64,000 nucleotides of DNA from Saccharina japonica (GCA_008828725.1 MEHQ01003179.1:153637-217636); one strand, 5' to 3'; positions 20,934-32,437 are shown, counted from the first letter of the stretch. Notes: a model not told the origin generated them from the letters alone. Numbers and translations are program-made.

Positions 20934-21662
20934 GGGCAATGACCAAAAACGGGTATACCCGCGCCGGTTTGAGTCAAAAACGGGTACATAATGGAATCGA
21001 GTCAAAACACCACATCCCACGAGCCATCACGGGATAGATTGGCCAAAATCACATCGTGCCCGTTTCTGAGGGGTAGTGATAACCAGGCACACGTGTCGGC
21101 GCCTAACTATACTCTTAGACGTGTCCGGATTATGTTCAGAGGATTCAGGTCCGGGTGGGGTCGCGAGCAGGGTCAGGGGTGTTTAGACGCAGAGGGTTCT
21201 GTGGCGGCAAGCATTTGTGTTTTACTTGGTCTCAGCGTGTACGAGGTACCGGAAATACACCCTATATAGATACCAGGTCTGTTGATACTAGGTGGATGGT
21301 CGTATATATGACTCTGAAGACGTACGTACTACGTACCCAGGTGCGTAAAATGGTTGAATATAGTGTAAGTGGATTGTGAAAAAGCTTGAAATAAAATGAA
21401 ACAACGAAGGAGCGGCCGCAGACGCAGTGGAGAGCGAGGCACACTGTAGGCACGTGGTTGAACAAAATAAATAACCAAAAACGGTTGAAAGCCAAGCATA
21501 ATAGACATTTACAGTTGTACCCGGGACAATTTATCTCAAAAATGGGTACAATTTGTTTTTGGCCAATCGCGTGGCTCGCTGAGCGTGTTTTTTACTTGAT
21601 TCCGGGATGTACCCGTTTTTGAGTGGAAGCCGACCGGGTTTACCCTTTTTTGGTTATTGCCC
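20934..21662. mobile_element. Mutator-like TIR element, copy B
   Basis: Same 729-bp element with GGGCAAT...ATTGCCC ends and the same 9-bp flanks (AATATATTA and AAAATATTA). It was duplicated with its surroundings, not newly inserted. Confidence 0.7.
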
Positions 21663-21805
21663 AAAATATTAGCCACCTGCACTAGCCCGCAACGTCTTAA
21701 AAAACAAGGTGATACTTCAGAACAATATGTGCGCCATCGCGATTGCGCTAGAGGTACCAGCAAGTATGTACGGTTTGGCTATTCCCAGCGGCACCGTAGC
21801 ATGCC

Positions 21806-22170
21806 ATATTATATTGATCGTGCACGTACGTTTGGCTGCGAATATCATTTCTCACGCAGCAGTTCCCAGCAATCCACGTGGGCAACCACTCGTTCATTAT
21901 GCCACATTATAGTTATCAAACACGTGCGATTGGCCGTGAAGACTATATCTTACCCAGCAGTCCGATGGGAATAATTGGTTCATATTTATCGTGCAGTACG
22001 TTTGGCGGTGAAGACTACGAGGATATCTCTCACCCAGCTGTCCGCGTGGGGAATCACTCGTTCATTATGCCACATTATATTTATCGTGCACGTACGCTCG
22101 GCTGCGAAGACTATATCTCACCCAGCAGTCCGCGTGGGGAATCACTCGTTCATTATTCCGCATTACAAGG
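21806..22170 (+). repeat. 88-bp minisatellite, array B
   Basis: Copy B counterpart of array A. One unit has an extra TCCCAGCAA-like insertion near 21,864 and others have small deletions, so the array has evolved since duplication or differs between alleles. Confidence 0.8.
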
Positions 22171-22175
22171 GCTCC

Positions 22176-22197
22176 GCATGGGTGCCGGCATCCATGC
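22176..22197 (+). repeat. Collapsed GC hairpin, copy B
   Basis: Reads GCATGGGTGCCGGCATCCATGC, with about 10 bases of the copy A palindrome missing from the centre and right arm. The remaining arms still pair (GCATGG/CCATGC). Confidence 0.75.
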
Positions 22198-22620
22198 TTC
22201 GGATAGGAAATTTTACATAATATCTGTGTGGTACCATCGTTACAACGTACGACAATGTGATGGCGCTCGCTCGTGTTTCGATATCTGACACATGTATGCA
22301 TATGTGTATCAAGGCTATAAATATGCCAAGTGTTGCCGGCAGAAGGAAAAAATGCCAAAGTGTTGAAATTCTCAGTTCCCGACCTCATTTCTCAATCTGT
22401 CTCAGAAATGTATAATCTGAATTCACCACAGACGCCTTTCTCTCGGGCTCGTTTTTGGTGTTCTCTGGATAGTCTCAGTTGTCACGAGAATAAAGGTGTA
22501 ATAAATACATGTACAAAATTGCAGCTGCTGCTCGGAGAGAGCTCGACAGCTTTTCTTAGACGTAGATTTTTGCCCTTTTCACGATAACTGGCGATGANGT
22601 CCACCCGGCGGCACGCAACT
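22198..22620. other. Junction segment before the 556-bp repeat (copy B)
   Basis: Counterpart of 17,103-17,522. It contains an N at 22,598 where copy A has G, so this N is a simple ambiguous call. Confidence 0.45.
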
Positions 22621-24165
22621 CCCTCATCGTGCTCGCCGACCCCTGCTCTGCCTACTCTGCCAAGGGCGGCTCGGCCGGCCCAACTCATGTCTCACGGGGC
22701 TGCGATTTTCCAGGATTCATGCCCTTTTTGTCACGTGCACATACCATACCAACCAGTACATGCTTTTTTGTTCTACACGCAAACCGCATTATTCAAGATT
22801 CCGTTTTTTTTATGTAGACGACCAACCCGGAATTTTATCGTACCGGCTCCTTTTACTGCGGATATACACGTACGTATTATATGTACGAGTACCAGTACCG
22901 CTGCAAGCGGTAACAGAGTATCATATATCAGGTAATTTTTTATATGCGATGATATTTGTACAGTATTCATACGTGCGTGGTATTCAGCAGTATGAAGTGG
23001 TCGGTGTGTGCCTGGATATAGTACCGGGCAGGGCCTCGCGTGCGCTCGCGGGCGTGGACATGCGGGCGGTGGGCGCTGCAGCAACGTTTACCAAGAATAT
23101 GGAAAGCGCACATACAAAACACACAACGCTCTTTTTTTTTACACGCACTACTGCTGTACATGCATAATCAAAGATTCCCTCATCGTGCTCGCCGACCCCT
23201 GCTCTGCCTACTCTGCCAAGGGCGGTCTCGGCCGTGCCCAACTCATGTCTCACGGGGCTGGATTTTTCCAGGATTCCATGCCCTTTTTGTCACGTGCACA
23301 TAGCCATACCAACCAGTACATGTTTTTTGTTCTACACGCAAACCGCATTATTCAAGATTCCTTTTTTATGTAGACGACCAACCCGGAATTTTATCGTACC
23401 GGCTCCTTTACTGCGGATATACACGTACGTACTATATATGTACGAGTACCAGTACCGCTGCAAGCAGTAACGAGTATCATATACCAGGTAATTTTTTAAT
23501 GCGATGATATCTGTACAGTATTCATACGTGCGTGGTATTCAGCAGTATGACAGTGGTCGGTGTGTGCCTGGATATAGTACCGGCCAGGGCCTCGCGTGCG
23601 CTCGCGGGCGTGGACATGCGGGCGGTGGGCGCTGCAGCAACGTTTACCGAGAAGAATATGGAGAGCGCACATACAAAACACACACGTTCATTTTTTTTTA
23701 CACGCAGCTACTGCTGTACTGCATAATCAAAGATTCCCTCATCGTGCTCGCCGACCCCTGCTCTGCCTACTCTGCCAAGGGCGGTCCGCCGTGCCCAACT
23801 CATGTCTCACGGGGCTGCGATTTTTCAGGATTCCATGCCCTTTTGTCACGTGCACATCCATACCAACCAGTACATGCTCACGTGCACATCCATACCAACC
23901 AGTACATGCTTTTTTGTTCTACACGCAAACCGCATTATTCAAGATTCCGTTTTTTATGTAGACGACCAACCCGGAATTTTATCGTACCGGCTCCTTTTAC
24001 TGCGATATACACGTACTAGTACTATATGTACAGTACCAGTACCGCTCAAGCAGTAACAGAGTATCATATACCAGGTAAGTTTTTAATATGCGATGATATC
24101 TGTACAGTATTCATACGTGCGTGGTATTCAGCAGTATGATGATAGTGGTCGGTGTGTGCCTGGAT
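22621..24165 (+). repeat. 556-561 bp tandem repeat, array B (about 2.8 units)
   Basis: Units begin at 22,621, 23,177 and 23,736. One unit has an extra local duplication of CACGTGCACATCCATACCAA (about 23,848-23,898). The array decays after about 24,165. Confidence 0.85.
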
Positions 24166-24699
24166 ACAGATTTTAAGTACCGCGGCAGGGGCCTCATAGG
24201 CGAGGCGCCTCGCGCAGGGCGTGGACATGCGCGGGTCGGGTCGGGCGGCTGCGTCGCAACTTTTACAGACCGAAGAATATGGGTGGCTTTCCCGTGGTTT
24301 TCTGCTTTTTTATGGGGAATGTTATGCGAGTGATCAACGCGACTGAAGCTCATGCTCAAGCACATTGTCGGATCGGCAAAAGATAATCACATAATATGGT
24401 GATGGAAGAGGCCGCACATCACAAAAACCAATCACGCTCTTTTTTTTCTAGACGAGCTTACTTACTGGACCTGTACATGGAATATAGTCATCGTACGTAC
24501 GCTATCAATAAACACCGCTCACGTATCCAATCAAGGGAGATATGGTTAGCAAAGAAATATAGAGAAAATTCGGGGCAAGCCGTTATAGTATGAATGCTAG
24601 TTATAAAGAACGGGCATACTCTCCTACTCATCGATAACAATTAAGAAAGCGCGTAAGCCGCCCACGTTTAGTGGAAGTGTTTTTCATTATTAGGTGTCA
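24166..24699. other. Decayed end of the 556-bp array and unassigned DNA
   Basis: About 24,166-24,360 still resembles the GGGCGTGGACATGCG part of the unit but with GC-rich changes. The remainder has no recognised feature. Confidence 0.4.
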
Positions 24700-24852
24700 T
24701 GTACTACTGCTGTGCACCCCTTGGCAGTACAGAGTCGCTTTGCTCGCCCTAAGCTTAGCTCCCAATCTACCCCAGTAGGCTACTCCTCGCCGTTACGGGT
24801 ATTGCGCGTAGCCGCAGGCGGGCGTCAGCCCGCCGCGGCGAAGCCCCCCTTG
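24700..24852 (+). repeat. Dispersed repeat ending in GC hairpin, copy 1
   Basis: Shares CACCCCTT(G/A)GCAGTACA, GCCGTTACGGG, GCCGCAGGCGGGCGTCAGCC and CCGCGGCGAA with 26,222-26,372. The hairpin GGCGGGC/GCCCGCC (24,817-24,834, loop GTCA) is near the 3' end, then a C-run and TTGT. The sequence after the hairpin differs between copies, so this is the family's 3' boundary. Confidence 0.7.
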
Positions 24853-24869
24853 TAAATACATGTATGAAA

Positions 24870-25350
24870 TTACAGGCTGAAGCTCGGAGAGCGCTCGACA
24901 GCTTTTCTTAGACGTAGATTTGAGCCCATTTCGCGATATTTCGAGATGAGAACCACCTGGCGGCCCGCAACCCACTCACCGTGCTCGCAGACCCCTGCTC
25001 TGCCTACACTGTCAAGGGCGGCCTCGGCCGTGCCCAACTCATGTCTCACGGGGCTGCGATTTTTCCAGGATTCCATGCCCTTTTTGGCACGTGCACATAC
25101 CATACCAACCAGTACATGTTTTTTTGTTCTACACGCAAACCGTATTACTCAAGGTTCCGTTTTTTTATGTAGACGACAAACCCGGATTTTTATACCGGCT
25201 CCTTTTACTGCTGATATGCACGTACGTATGTTCGAGTACCAGTACCGCTGCAAGCAGTAACAGAGTATCATATACCAGGCATATACGATGATCTCTGTAT
25301 AGTATTCAGACGTGCGTGGTATTCAGCAGTATGATACTGGTCGGTATGTG
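24870..25350 (+). repeat. Single diverged unit of the 556-bp repeat
   Basis: Starts with GCTCGGAGAGCGCTCGACAG and ACCCACTCACCGTGCTCGCAG, then follows the unit order (CTCATGTCTCACGGGGCTGC, ACACGCAAACCGTATTA, TATACCAGG). It is separated from array B by the hairpin repeat at 24.7-24.85 kb. Confidence 0.7.
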
Positions 25351-26221
25351 TTGTTTCTGTTCGTATCATATCATCATATATTATAAGTGCTTTGTAGCTT
25401 GCGATCCATGAACAAACTACGTACGTACTGCATGCGTTCCTGAGGAGCATGTCGGGACATTTTCTCGAGAGCCGCACCGGCACCGCAGCAGTACATTCAC
25501 AGCAGTAGGTATACCCGTATCAATATGATCTGTGGGATGGACGTACATACGTCGCATAGTATGGTACTGGAATTTGTTGATGCCGTTCGTATGTACCCGT
25601 ATCAATGTTATCTGTGGTATATAATATACGTGCCAAGTATGCATGTAAATCTCTGTCTGTGTAAATACATACATATTAAAAAGCAACAAAAGCAAACAGG
25701 TGTGCGATCGATCTGTGTGTATACCAGGTATGTATGTGTATTCTCCTGTTGGTGTTTGCTGCTGCTGTTTGTCATTGTGTACACCTGCCACCCCAGGTGT
25801 TCTTCAATACAGCAGCACTCACTGTCGACAATTTATATCACTAGTGATTCATTGGTGGTAATCAGGCGGGACCTCAGTACCTGCAGTAGCCAAATATGCG
25901 ATACATCATTATTGTGCTGAGCCAACACGAACGAACATCTATGTATGTATACGTGCCGTACATGTTCTCTCTTTTTGAAGAAGAAAAACACCGTCACAGC
26001 AGCAGCGGTAGCAGCAGTAGCAGCCGTGGTGGCGGCATCAACAACAACAGCAGCAGAGCAGCAGTTACAGCAGCAACTGGAGCAGCCGTAGGACACACGA
26101 GGCCATTGACAAGGAAATACGAAATTATGGAGCCGTTATTTTGAAGTTAGTGAAGAACGCACCCTCCTCTCAAATATATTAGAAACCCAGTCTGGTTCAG
26201 AACGAGTGGTTCGCATTTTGT
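25351..26221. other. Unassigned DNA with CAG/AGC tract
   Basis: No gene recognised. ATACCAGGTAT at about 25,721; AGC-rich low complexity at 25,997-26,085; 26,120-26,200 resembles 10,370-10,440. Confidence 0.4.
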
Positions 26222-26372
26222 ATCCTGCGTACTGCACACCCCTTAGCAGTACATTCGCTTTTGTGCGCACTAACTCCCTATCATTCCATACCCCTACTCT
26301 TTGCCGTTACGGGCATTGCGCGAAGCCGCAGGCGGGCGTCAGCCCGCCGCGGCGAATCCCTCCTTGTCTTTA
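26222..26372 (+). repeat. Dispersed repeat ending in GC hairpin, copy 2
   Basis: See 24,700-24,852. Hairpin GGCGGGC (26,331-26,337) / GCCCGCC (26,342-26,348). It is followed by the ACAATGTGATGGCGCTC segment shared with the 17.15-kb junction. Confidence 0.7.
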
Positions 26373-26654
26373 CGACAATGTGATGGCGCTCATTCGTGTT
26401 TAGATATCTGACACATATGTACGCGCGCACATAATCAAGGCAATGCCCAAGTGTTGCAAAAAGAAGAAAAAACATTACTGAAAAGTGTTGATGCTGAGTT
26501 CGCAACAATTTTGTTTACCAGTCTCAGCCTGAGTACGACTCGTACGTATAATAGCTACTACAGCAGCAGTAAAATTCACCCGGGAAAATGAGAATGAATC
26601 GAGTATATTTTTTTACTGCTTTGCTGCTGCATGCTGTGCTGTAGTATCTGTGTG

Positions 26655-27945
26655 TGTATGTATGCATGCATGCATGCATGCATGCATGCATGTATGTATG
26701 TATGTATGTATGCATGTATGTATGTATGTATGTATGCATGTATGTATGTATGTATGTATGTATGTATGTATGTATGTATGTATGTATGTATGTATGGATG
26801 CATACATTATGCATGCATGTATGTATGTATGTATGTATGTATGTATGTATGTATGTATGTATGTATGTATGTATGTATGTATGTATGTATGTATGTATGT
26901 ATGTATGTATGTATGTATGTATGTATGTATGTATGTATGTATGTATGTATGTATGTATGTATGTATGTATGTATGTATGTATGTATGTATGTATGTATGT
27001 ATGTATGTATGTATGTATGTATGTATGTATGTATGTATGTATGTATGTATGTATGTATGTATGTATGTATGTATGTATGTATGTATGTATGTATGTATGT
27101 ATGTATGTATGTATGTATGTATGTATGTATGTATGTATGTATGTATGTATGTATGTATGTATGTATGTATGTATGTATGTATGTATGTATGTATGTATGT
27201 ATGTATGTATGTATGTATGTATGTATGTATGTATGTATGTATGTATGTATGTATGTATGTATGTATGTATGTATGTATGTATGTATGTATGTATGTATGT
27301 ATGTATGTATGTATGTATGTATGTATGTATGTATGTATGTATGTATGTATGTATGTATGTATGTATGTATGTATGTATGTATGTATGTATGTATGTATGT
27401 ATGTATGTATGTATGTATGTATGTATGTATGTATGTATGTATGTATGTATGTATGTATGTATGTATGTATGTATGTATGTATGTATGTATGTATGTATGT
27501 ATGTATGTATGTATGTATGTATGTATGTATGTATGTATGTATGTATGTATGTATGTATGTATGTATGTATGTATGTATGTATGTATGTATGTATGTATGT
27601 ATGTATGTATGTATGTATGTATGTATGTATGTATGTATGTATGTATGTATGTATGTATGTATGTATGTATGTATGTATGTATGTATGTATGTATGTATGT
27701 ATGTATGTATGTATGTATGTATGTATGTATGTATGTATGTATGTATGTATGTATGTATGTATGTATGTATGTATGTATGTATGTATGTATGTATGTATGT
27801 ATGTATGTATGTATGTATGTATGTATGTATGTATGTATGTATGTATGTATGTATGTATGTATGTATGTATGTATGTATGTATGTATGTATGTATGTATGT
27901 ATGTATGTATGTATGTATGTATGTATGTATGTATGTATGTATGTA
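26655..27945 (+). repeat. (ATGT)n microsatellite, about 1.3 kb
   Basis: TGCA/TGTA-interspersed repeats from 26,655 lead into an uninterrupted (ATGT)n from about 26,817 to 27,945, about 280 tetramers. All six frames stay open (CMYV and YIHT repeats), giving spurious proteins of about 500 codons. It ends at an N (27,946), so its true length is unknown. Confidence 0.95.
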
Positions 27946-28324
27946 NCATATGGGTTCTGCTACCGTTGGATGTTCCGTGGGAAAGTCGTGTACGAGTTTT
28001 CGAGCCCCTCCGACAGTGATATGGCGCTTAGGTAAGCCATCGGAGTGTGACGCCCCCGGGAACGCGTCTAGTCGGTGTGGAGCCTTTCGCGACGTGTCTT
28101 CGTGCGGTTCTTCCGGAACTAGCATACGCTCACTTCGTCCTTGAAGGGCGAACAGCAGTACTACAACAGTCTACTATACGACCAGGTACTATTCATACTT
28201 CTGTGCTGCTGTTGTAGTACGCAGAGTCATAAGGAAAAGCTAGCTATTAATTCACCCAACCCGCGGAAACCAAAAGATCCCGGTAATATTATTCAGCCTA
28301 AATGATTGTCATCGTGTTGTACTT
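27946..28324. other. N junction and short unassigned stretch
   Basis: N at 27,946, then about 180 bp whose minus strand (28,125 to 27,947) is open and non-repetitive (starts MLVPEEPHEDTSRKAPHR; includes GLPKRHITVGGARKLVHD). It may be an exon or a mobile-element ORF cut by the gap. Family not recognised. Confidence 0.3.
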
Positions 28325-28865
28325 GTGTCCTCGCTCGTATTCCCAAGAAGTAAGGCGGAAGAGATGGAAGGGACTAAAGACGACCTGCCCAGGGTGGAGG
28401 TAATTGGGAGAAAGCGGTTGCTTTCGCGAGACCGAGCCATCAAAGAAAAGAGCTACGACGTATGTATGTATATCCAAGCTCCTGGTAACTACAAAAACGA
28501 GATCCTGGAACCAAACAGATCCACAGAAAATAAACATAGAACCTCGCTAAATCTCAGATCTCCAAGGAACAAACTCGAAATAATCTTGCTCCCTCAAAGA
28601 AACAACCTCGACGTCCCGCAAAGAGCCTTGTTGCCGTGAAGAAAAAGCCTCGATGTCCCGCCGTCACGCAAGAGCCTACGGATTGAAGGTCGCCGCGCTC
28701 GTCGGCGGCGCGCGACCCGAGAGCGCGCGCGGGCGGGATATGGGGGTCGGAGGTTCAGGGCACGACCCTCAAGAAGAGCGAGCGAGAACGCGATCGCGAG
28801 GGCACCGAAAGGGATTCCGATTGGAATCCGGTCTGAAGCGAAGTCGATTTCAAGTAAGTCCGGAA
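28325..28865 (+). CDS. Hypothetical exon-like open region
   Basis: An open frame of about 100 codons (28,325-28,639) encodes a charged, Lys/Arg-rich product. A second frame from 28,653 runs Arg/Gly-rich to a consensus donor (CAAG then TAAGTCC, about 28,853). It then continues only by reading through the 88-bp minisatellite, which I discount. No domain is visible. The donor and lack of repeats here are the only reasons to list it. Confidence 0.2.
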
Positions 28866-28909
28866 GGACGTGAATGGTCCCAGCTTATGATATATAATAT
28901 ATTTATATA

Positions 28910-29815
28910 TATATATATATCGTGCACGTACGTTTGGCTGCGACGATTATCTCTCACCCAGCAGTTCGCGTGGGGAATCACTCGTGCATTGTGCCACCTT
29001 ATATTTATCGTGTACGTACGTTTGACTGTGAAGATTATTTCTCACCCAGCAATCCACGTGGGGAACCACTCGTTCATTATGCCACATACTATTTACCGTG
29101 AACGTACAATTGACTGTGAAGATTATCTCTCACCCAGCAGTCCGCATGCGGAATCACTCGTTCATTATTCCACATTATATTATTCGTGCAAGTACGTTTG
29201 GCTGCGACGAATATCTCTCACCCAGCAGTCCGCGTGGGGAATCACTCGCGCATTGTGCCACATTATATATATCGTGCACGTGCGTTTGACTGTGAATATT
29301 GTCTCTCACCCAGCAGTCCACGTGGGGAATCACTCGTTCATTATGCCACATTATATTTATCGTGCACGTACAACTGACCGTGAAGATTATCTTTTACCCA
29401 GCAGTCCGCATGTGGAATCACTCATTCATTATGCCACATTATATTTATCGTGCACGTACAACTGACCGTGAAGATTATCTTTTACCCAGCAGTCCGCATG
29501 TGGAATCACTCGTTCATTATGCCACATTATATTTATCGTGCACGTACGTTTGGCTGTGAAGATAGTCTCTCACCCAGCAATCCGCGTGGGCAATCATTCG
29601 TTCATTTTCCACGTTATATTTATCGCGCACGTACGTTTTCGGCTGTGAAGATAATATTTCAACCAGCAGTGCGCGTTGGGAATCACTCGTGCATTATGCC
29701 ACATTATATTTACCGTGCACGTATATACGTTTTAGCTGTAAATATTATCTCTCACCCAACAGTCCGCGTGGGTAGTCACTCGTTCATGATGTCACATAAT
29801 ATGTATCGCAATCGT
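28910..29815 (+). repeat. 88-bp minisatellite, array C (about 10 units)
   Basis: Longest array of the family, preceded by a (TA)n tract (28,890-28,920). Unit as in arrays A and B, with higher-order variation (GTTTGGCTGCGACGA versus ACTGACCGTGAAGATTA types). The unit has no stop codon in any forward frame, so the plus strand stays open in all three frames for hundreds of bases. As 88 is not a multiple of 3, a product would cycle through the frames with an 88-residue period. Confidence 0.9.
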
Positions 29816-30138
29816 ACTGCTGTATTAAACCGTCTTGCCGCGACATGTATGTGCATGTGTAAATGCTACGCTGCTGTACGGGCCGAGATTTCACTGATTA
29901 TTTGATCAACTTGTTTTGACGTATGCCATTTTTCATAATGTTGTTCAGTTAGGGGACAATGTGAACATACATACCTGGTATAAGTAATCTTCGCCCCATC
30001 GCAACCGCGTGAAAGGTACCAGCAGGGTTATCCAGTGACACTGCACACAGCTGTTGAAATTGAGCATATACTGTACGTACTGTTGTTTCAGCAGACAAAA
30101 TAATGTGATCATTCTTTGAAAATTGATCATGATGTGGA
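29816..30138. other. Unassigned DNA
   Basis: No feature beyond TACCTGGTATA near 29,971. Confidence 0.35.
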
Positions 30139-30987
30139 ATGTGTGGGGATTCCCTCGCTTTTTGTATGTTTCACAAGCAACACAACTCGCTCGAAGCGTT
30201 TCCAAACGCACACGCTCTCGGCCAACCAGTGTCGGTGATTGAGGAGACAAATAACAACCAGTATCTGCACGAAAAGCGATACCGGTCGATGCGAGGAACG
30301 GTGTCTACGCTTCCGCGTTCGCTGCCTGTGCCTTGTATAAAGCGCTCCATCCACCTCCGATGTTGCTTTTTGATCTCACCAATTCCGATTCGCCGCCTAG
30401 CAATGAACTTTAATAATCACAAAATACCTGGCCCAGCGTGCGACCGCTGTTCACTTGCAAGCAACAGCCCTATCCATTCGCGTGCTTTACCAGTCTACCA
30501 GCACCGTTCCAGGCGGTACCCACTTGGTATTCCCACAAACGCGATCAACAAAACAACGCCAGTTGCTGCTATCAAAGTGAGCTACTTACGTACTCGGCCA
30601 AAGCATATGAACCACAACGCCCAACTCTCTCTTGAACAACACACTCCAGATTATGATTGTATCGGTTCCCGATTCCTAATAATATTTCCATTATTTCCGA
30701 TATTTATAGCGTCGACTAAATTCTACGTTTGCGGAAACGAGTTTACGTTTATCTCGCCTTTTCTACCGTTAGTTAGGGTCTGTGTCAATGACGGTAGTAG
30801 CGGACGAAGAGATATTTGTCCGGGAGAACTCCCGATTTATGGCATGATAGTTTTCGTTAGTTTTTACGTTACGACGCGGCTGTTGTGGTCTCATTTGATT
30901 GCAATGGTTGGGAGTGGAAGTATGGAAGAGGTTTTCGCTCATGCAGATGACTTTCTTCTTTGGCCATATTTGTTGTATTTTTGGTGA
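30139..30987 (+). CDS. Hypothetical protein, 282-codon open frame
   Basis: The longest non-repetitive open frame in the window. It starts MCGDSLAFCMFHKQ and has several Cys and His residues. A hydrophobic stretch near residues 185-205 (FLIIFPLFPIFIAS) and hydrophobic patches in the last 60 residues could be membrane segments. It stops at TGA after YLLYFW. No known motif, no intron signal needed, and no neighbour to give context. Length alone makes it unlikely by chance, but composition is not clearly coding. An old gene or mobile-element ORF is possible. Confidence 0.25.
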   Translation: MCGDSLAFCMFHKQHNSLEAFPNAHALGQPVSVIEETNNNQYLHEKRYRSMRGTVSTLPRSLPVPCIKRSIHLRCCFLISPIPIRRLAMNFNNHKIPGPACDRCSLASNSPIHSRALPVYQHRSRRYPLGIPTNAINKTTPVAAIKVSYLRTRPKHMNHNAQLSLEQHTPDYDCIGSRFLIIFPLFPIFIASTKFYVCGNEFTFISPFLPLVRVCVNDGSSGRRDICPGELPIYGMIVFVSFYVTTRLLWSHLIAMVGSGSMEEVFAHADDFLLWPYLLYFW

Positions 30988-31055
30988 GGGTTTTAATTCT
31001 ACTTATTTCGACATGGTCGACACTGTCATGATCATAATCCAGGAGGGTGTTCGTT

Positions 31056-31275
31056 TGAGATCCTGTATATGACAGTTACGTGTCGGGCTTTGTGCCTGTT
31101 CGGGCTACTAGCATACGATATGTTATTTAGCGTTTTGTCTTTATGGGCTTGTGAGATCATGGAGGCACTCTCGCCGCTTGCCTGCGCTCGTGCCTGCGCT
31201 CTCGTCAATGACTCCTGCTGGGGGACCAATACAATAATGAAATATTATTAAACCAATCTCGCTTGGGGCTGATGG
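31056..31275 (+). repeat. Dispersed direct repeat, copy 2
   Basis: Partner of 4,325-4,545; same order of shared blocks, about 80% similar by eye. Confidence 0.7.
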
Positions 31276-32009
31276 ACAGAAGCAACTTCTGACTTGTGCA
31301 TGGTATGCGCGAGGAAATGTAAATACACTATGCATATCACCCATCGGTGTTAGCTGCCGCCAGCAGCACGAACCACAACAACGTACCGTCAGGCTGCCGA
31401 ACCACACCAACCGCCAAAATACTTGAATGCATCATGTACCTCACACACCAGTTTGCCGAGAATTCAAGCGACGAACGATGGAGGGGGATGAGCCGTGTTC
31501 GGCTGAAGGTACCAAAGACGACGTAGGGTGGTCGAGACTCCGTTACAGAGATTTGCGTTTCGATCCGGTGAGTGTCGTGTACGATTGGTTCTGTCCGCCG
31601 AATAGTTGATGTCCAGTTATACTGTATATATAGACATAATCGTTGATGTCCAGTTATTCTGTATATATAGACATATAGTCTATACCCGTGCCAAAGTCCA
31701 AGCTTTTGGTTCACCCGGAGTCACGACACAGGCGCACGTCTGAAATATAACGTTGCAGGGAGTTATTTTATCATTTTGCCTGCGCACTCGTCTCGGCCCC
31801 CGCACGAGCACAAAAAGCTGACGAAAGCGAGGCGTAGGGGGGTGATAAGAACGCTGATGAAAGCCAGGTTTCCAGAGGAGAAAAATAAATAAACAGGAGG
31901 GCAGTTTAAGAGGTTTGTCGTGACTCAGGACTGTGATTCGTTTTGTGTTGCCAACCTGGAGCATACCCATGAAGGAGAAGTAACACCTTACTAACCTCCC
32001 CACCAATTT
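31276..32009. other. Unassigned DNA with a short tandem duplication
   Basis: About 31,600-31,680 holds two copies of a 38-bp unit (TTGATGTCCAGTTAT(A/T)CTGT then ATATATAGACATA). Otherwise no feature recognised. Confidence 0.4.
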
Positions 32010-32297
32010 ATGTCCTCTCCACGTCCTCGCGCCATGCAGACTATTCTGATCGATGACGACGAGGACGGAGGAGAGGAAAAAGAGTGTCAGCGTGACTTCG
32101 CCGTCTTGCAGGGCGCTCCCCTGGGTGATGAGGAGGCGGGCAAGGAGACGAAGGCTTCGGGAACGGGTCCGGATAACGGGGAGGGGGAACGCGCAGACGA
32201 AGGCAACTTTCGATCAAGTGTTTTGCAGTACGTATCAGTGATGGAGATTGCCTCCGAAAACAGTGCCGATCAATTCTTGAAAAATATTGCCCGATAA
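32010..32297 (+). CDS. Hypothetical acidic protein, 95 codons
   Basis: The ATG at 32,010 opens a frame rich in Asp/Glu (ILIDDDEDGGEEKE) and Gly, ending MEIASENSADQFLKNIAR before a TAA and the hexamer repeat. Acidic, low-complexity and probably disordered. No family recognised; it may be an exon of a larger gene. The start was chosen because it follows a stop-rich region. Confidence 0.25.
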   Translation: MSSPRPRAMQTILIDDDEDGGEEKECQRDFAVLQGAPLGDEEAGKETKASGTGPDNGEGERADEGNFRSSVLQYVSVMEIASENSADQFLKNIAR

Positions 32298-32337
32298 AAG
32301 GCACTCTTGATCTTTTCGACAATCTTGACTATAAGAG

Positions 32338-32437
32338 ACAATCTCAATCTCAATCTCGATCTCAATGTCAATCTCGATCTCAATCTCAATCTCGATCTCA
32401 ATGTCAATCTCGATCTCAATCTCAATCTTCATCTCGC
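32338..32437 (+). repeat. Hexanucleotide tandem repeat
   Basis: CAATCT/CGATCT/CAATGT hexamers, about 16 units. In phase this encodes alternating Asn-Leu/Asp-Leu, and Glu-Ile on the other strand. Confidence 0.9.

Larger units (their letters stand above)
18875..24165 (+). repeat. 5.1-kb duplication, copy B (extends further)
   Basis: Second copy of 13,774-18,873, starting at GCTGTCTCTGGAAGTGG in the C-tailed repeat. Differences include bases near 20,206-20,226, the indel near 20,866, the deleted hairpin at 22,176, a changed minisatellite and homopolymer changes. Copy B continues through more of the 556-bp array than copy A. Confidence 0.9.

Noticed and set aside
22598..22598. Assembly gap at this N
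   Set aside because: Copy A has G at the matching base and the sequence is continuous on both sides, so it is only an ambiguous call.
26524..28144. Open frames of about 460-530 codons on both strands across the tetranucleotide repeat
   Set aside because: They encode only CMYV or YIHT repeats dictated by (ATGT)n and are open in all frames; not proteins.
28653..29559. 270-codon frame across the 88-bp minisatellite called as a gene
   Set aside because: It remains open only because the satellite unit lacks stops in every frame. The upstream part ends at a good splice donor before the repeat. Kept as a finding, not as a gene.
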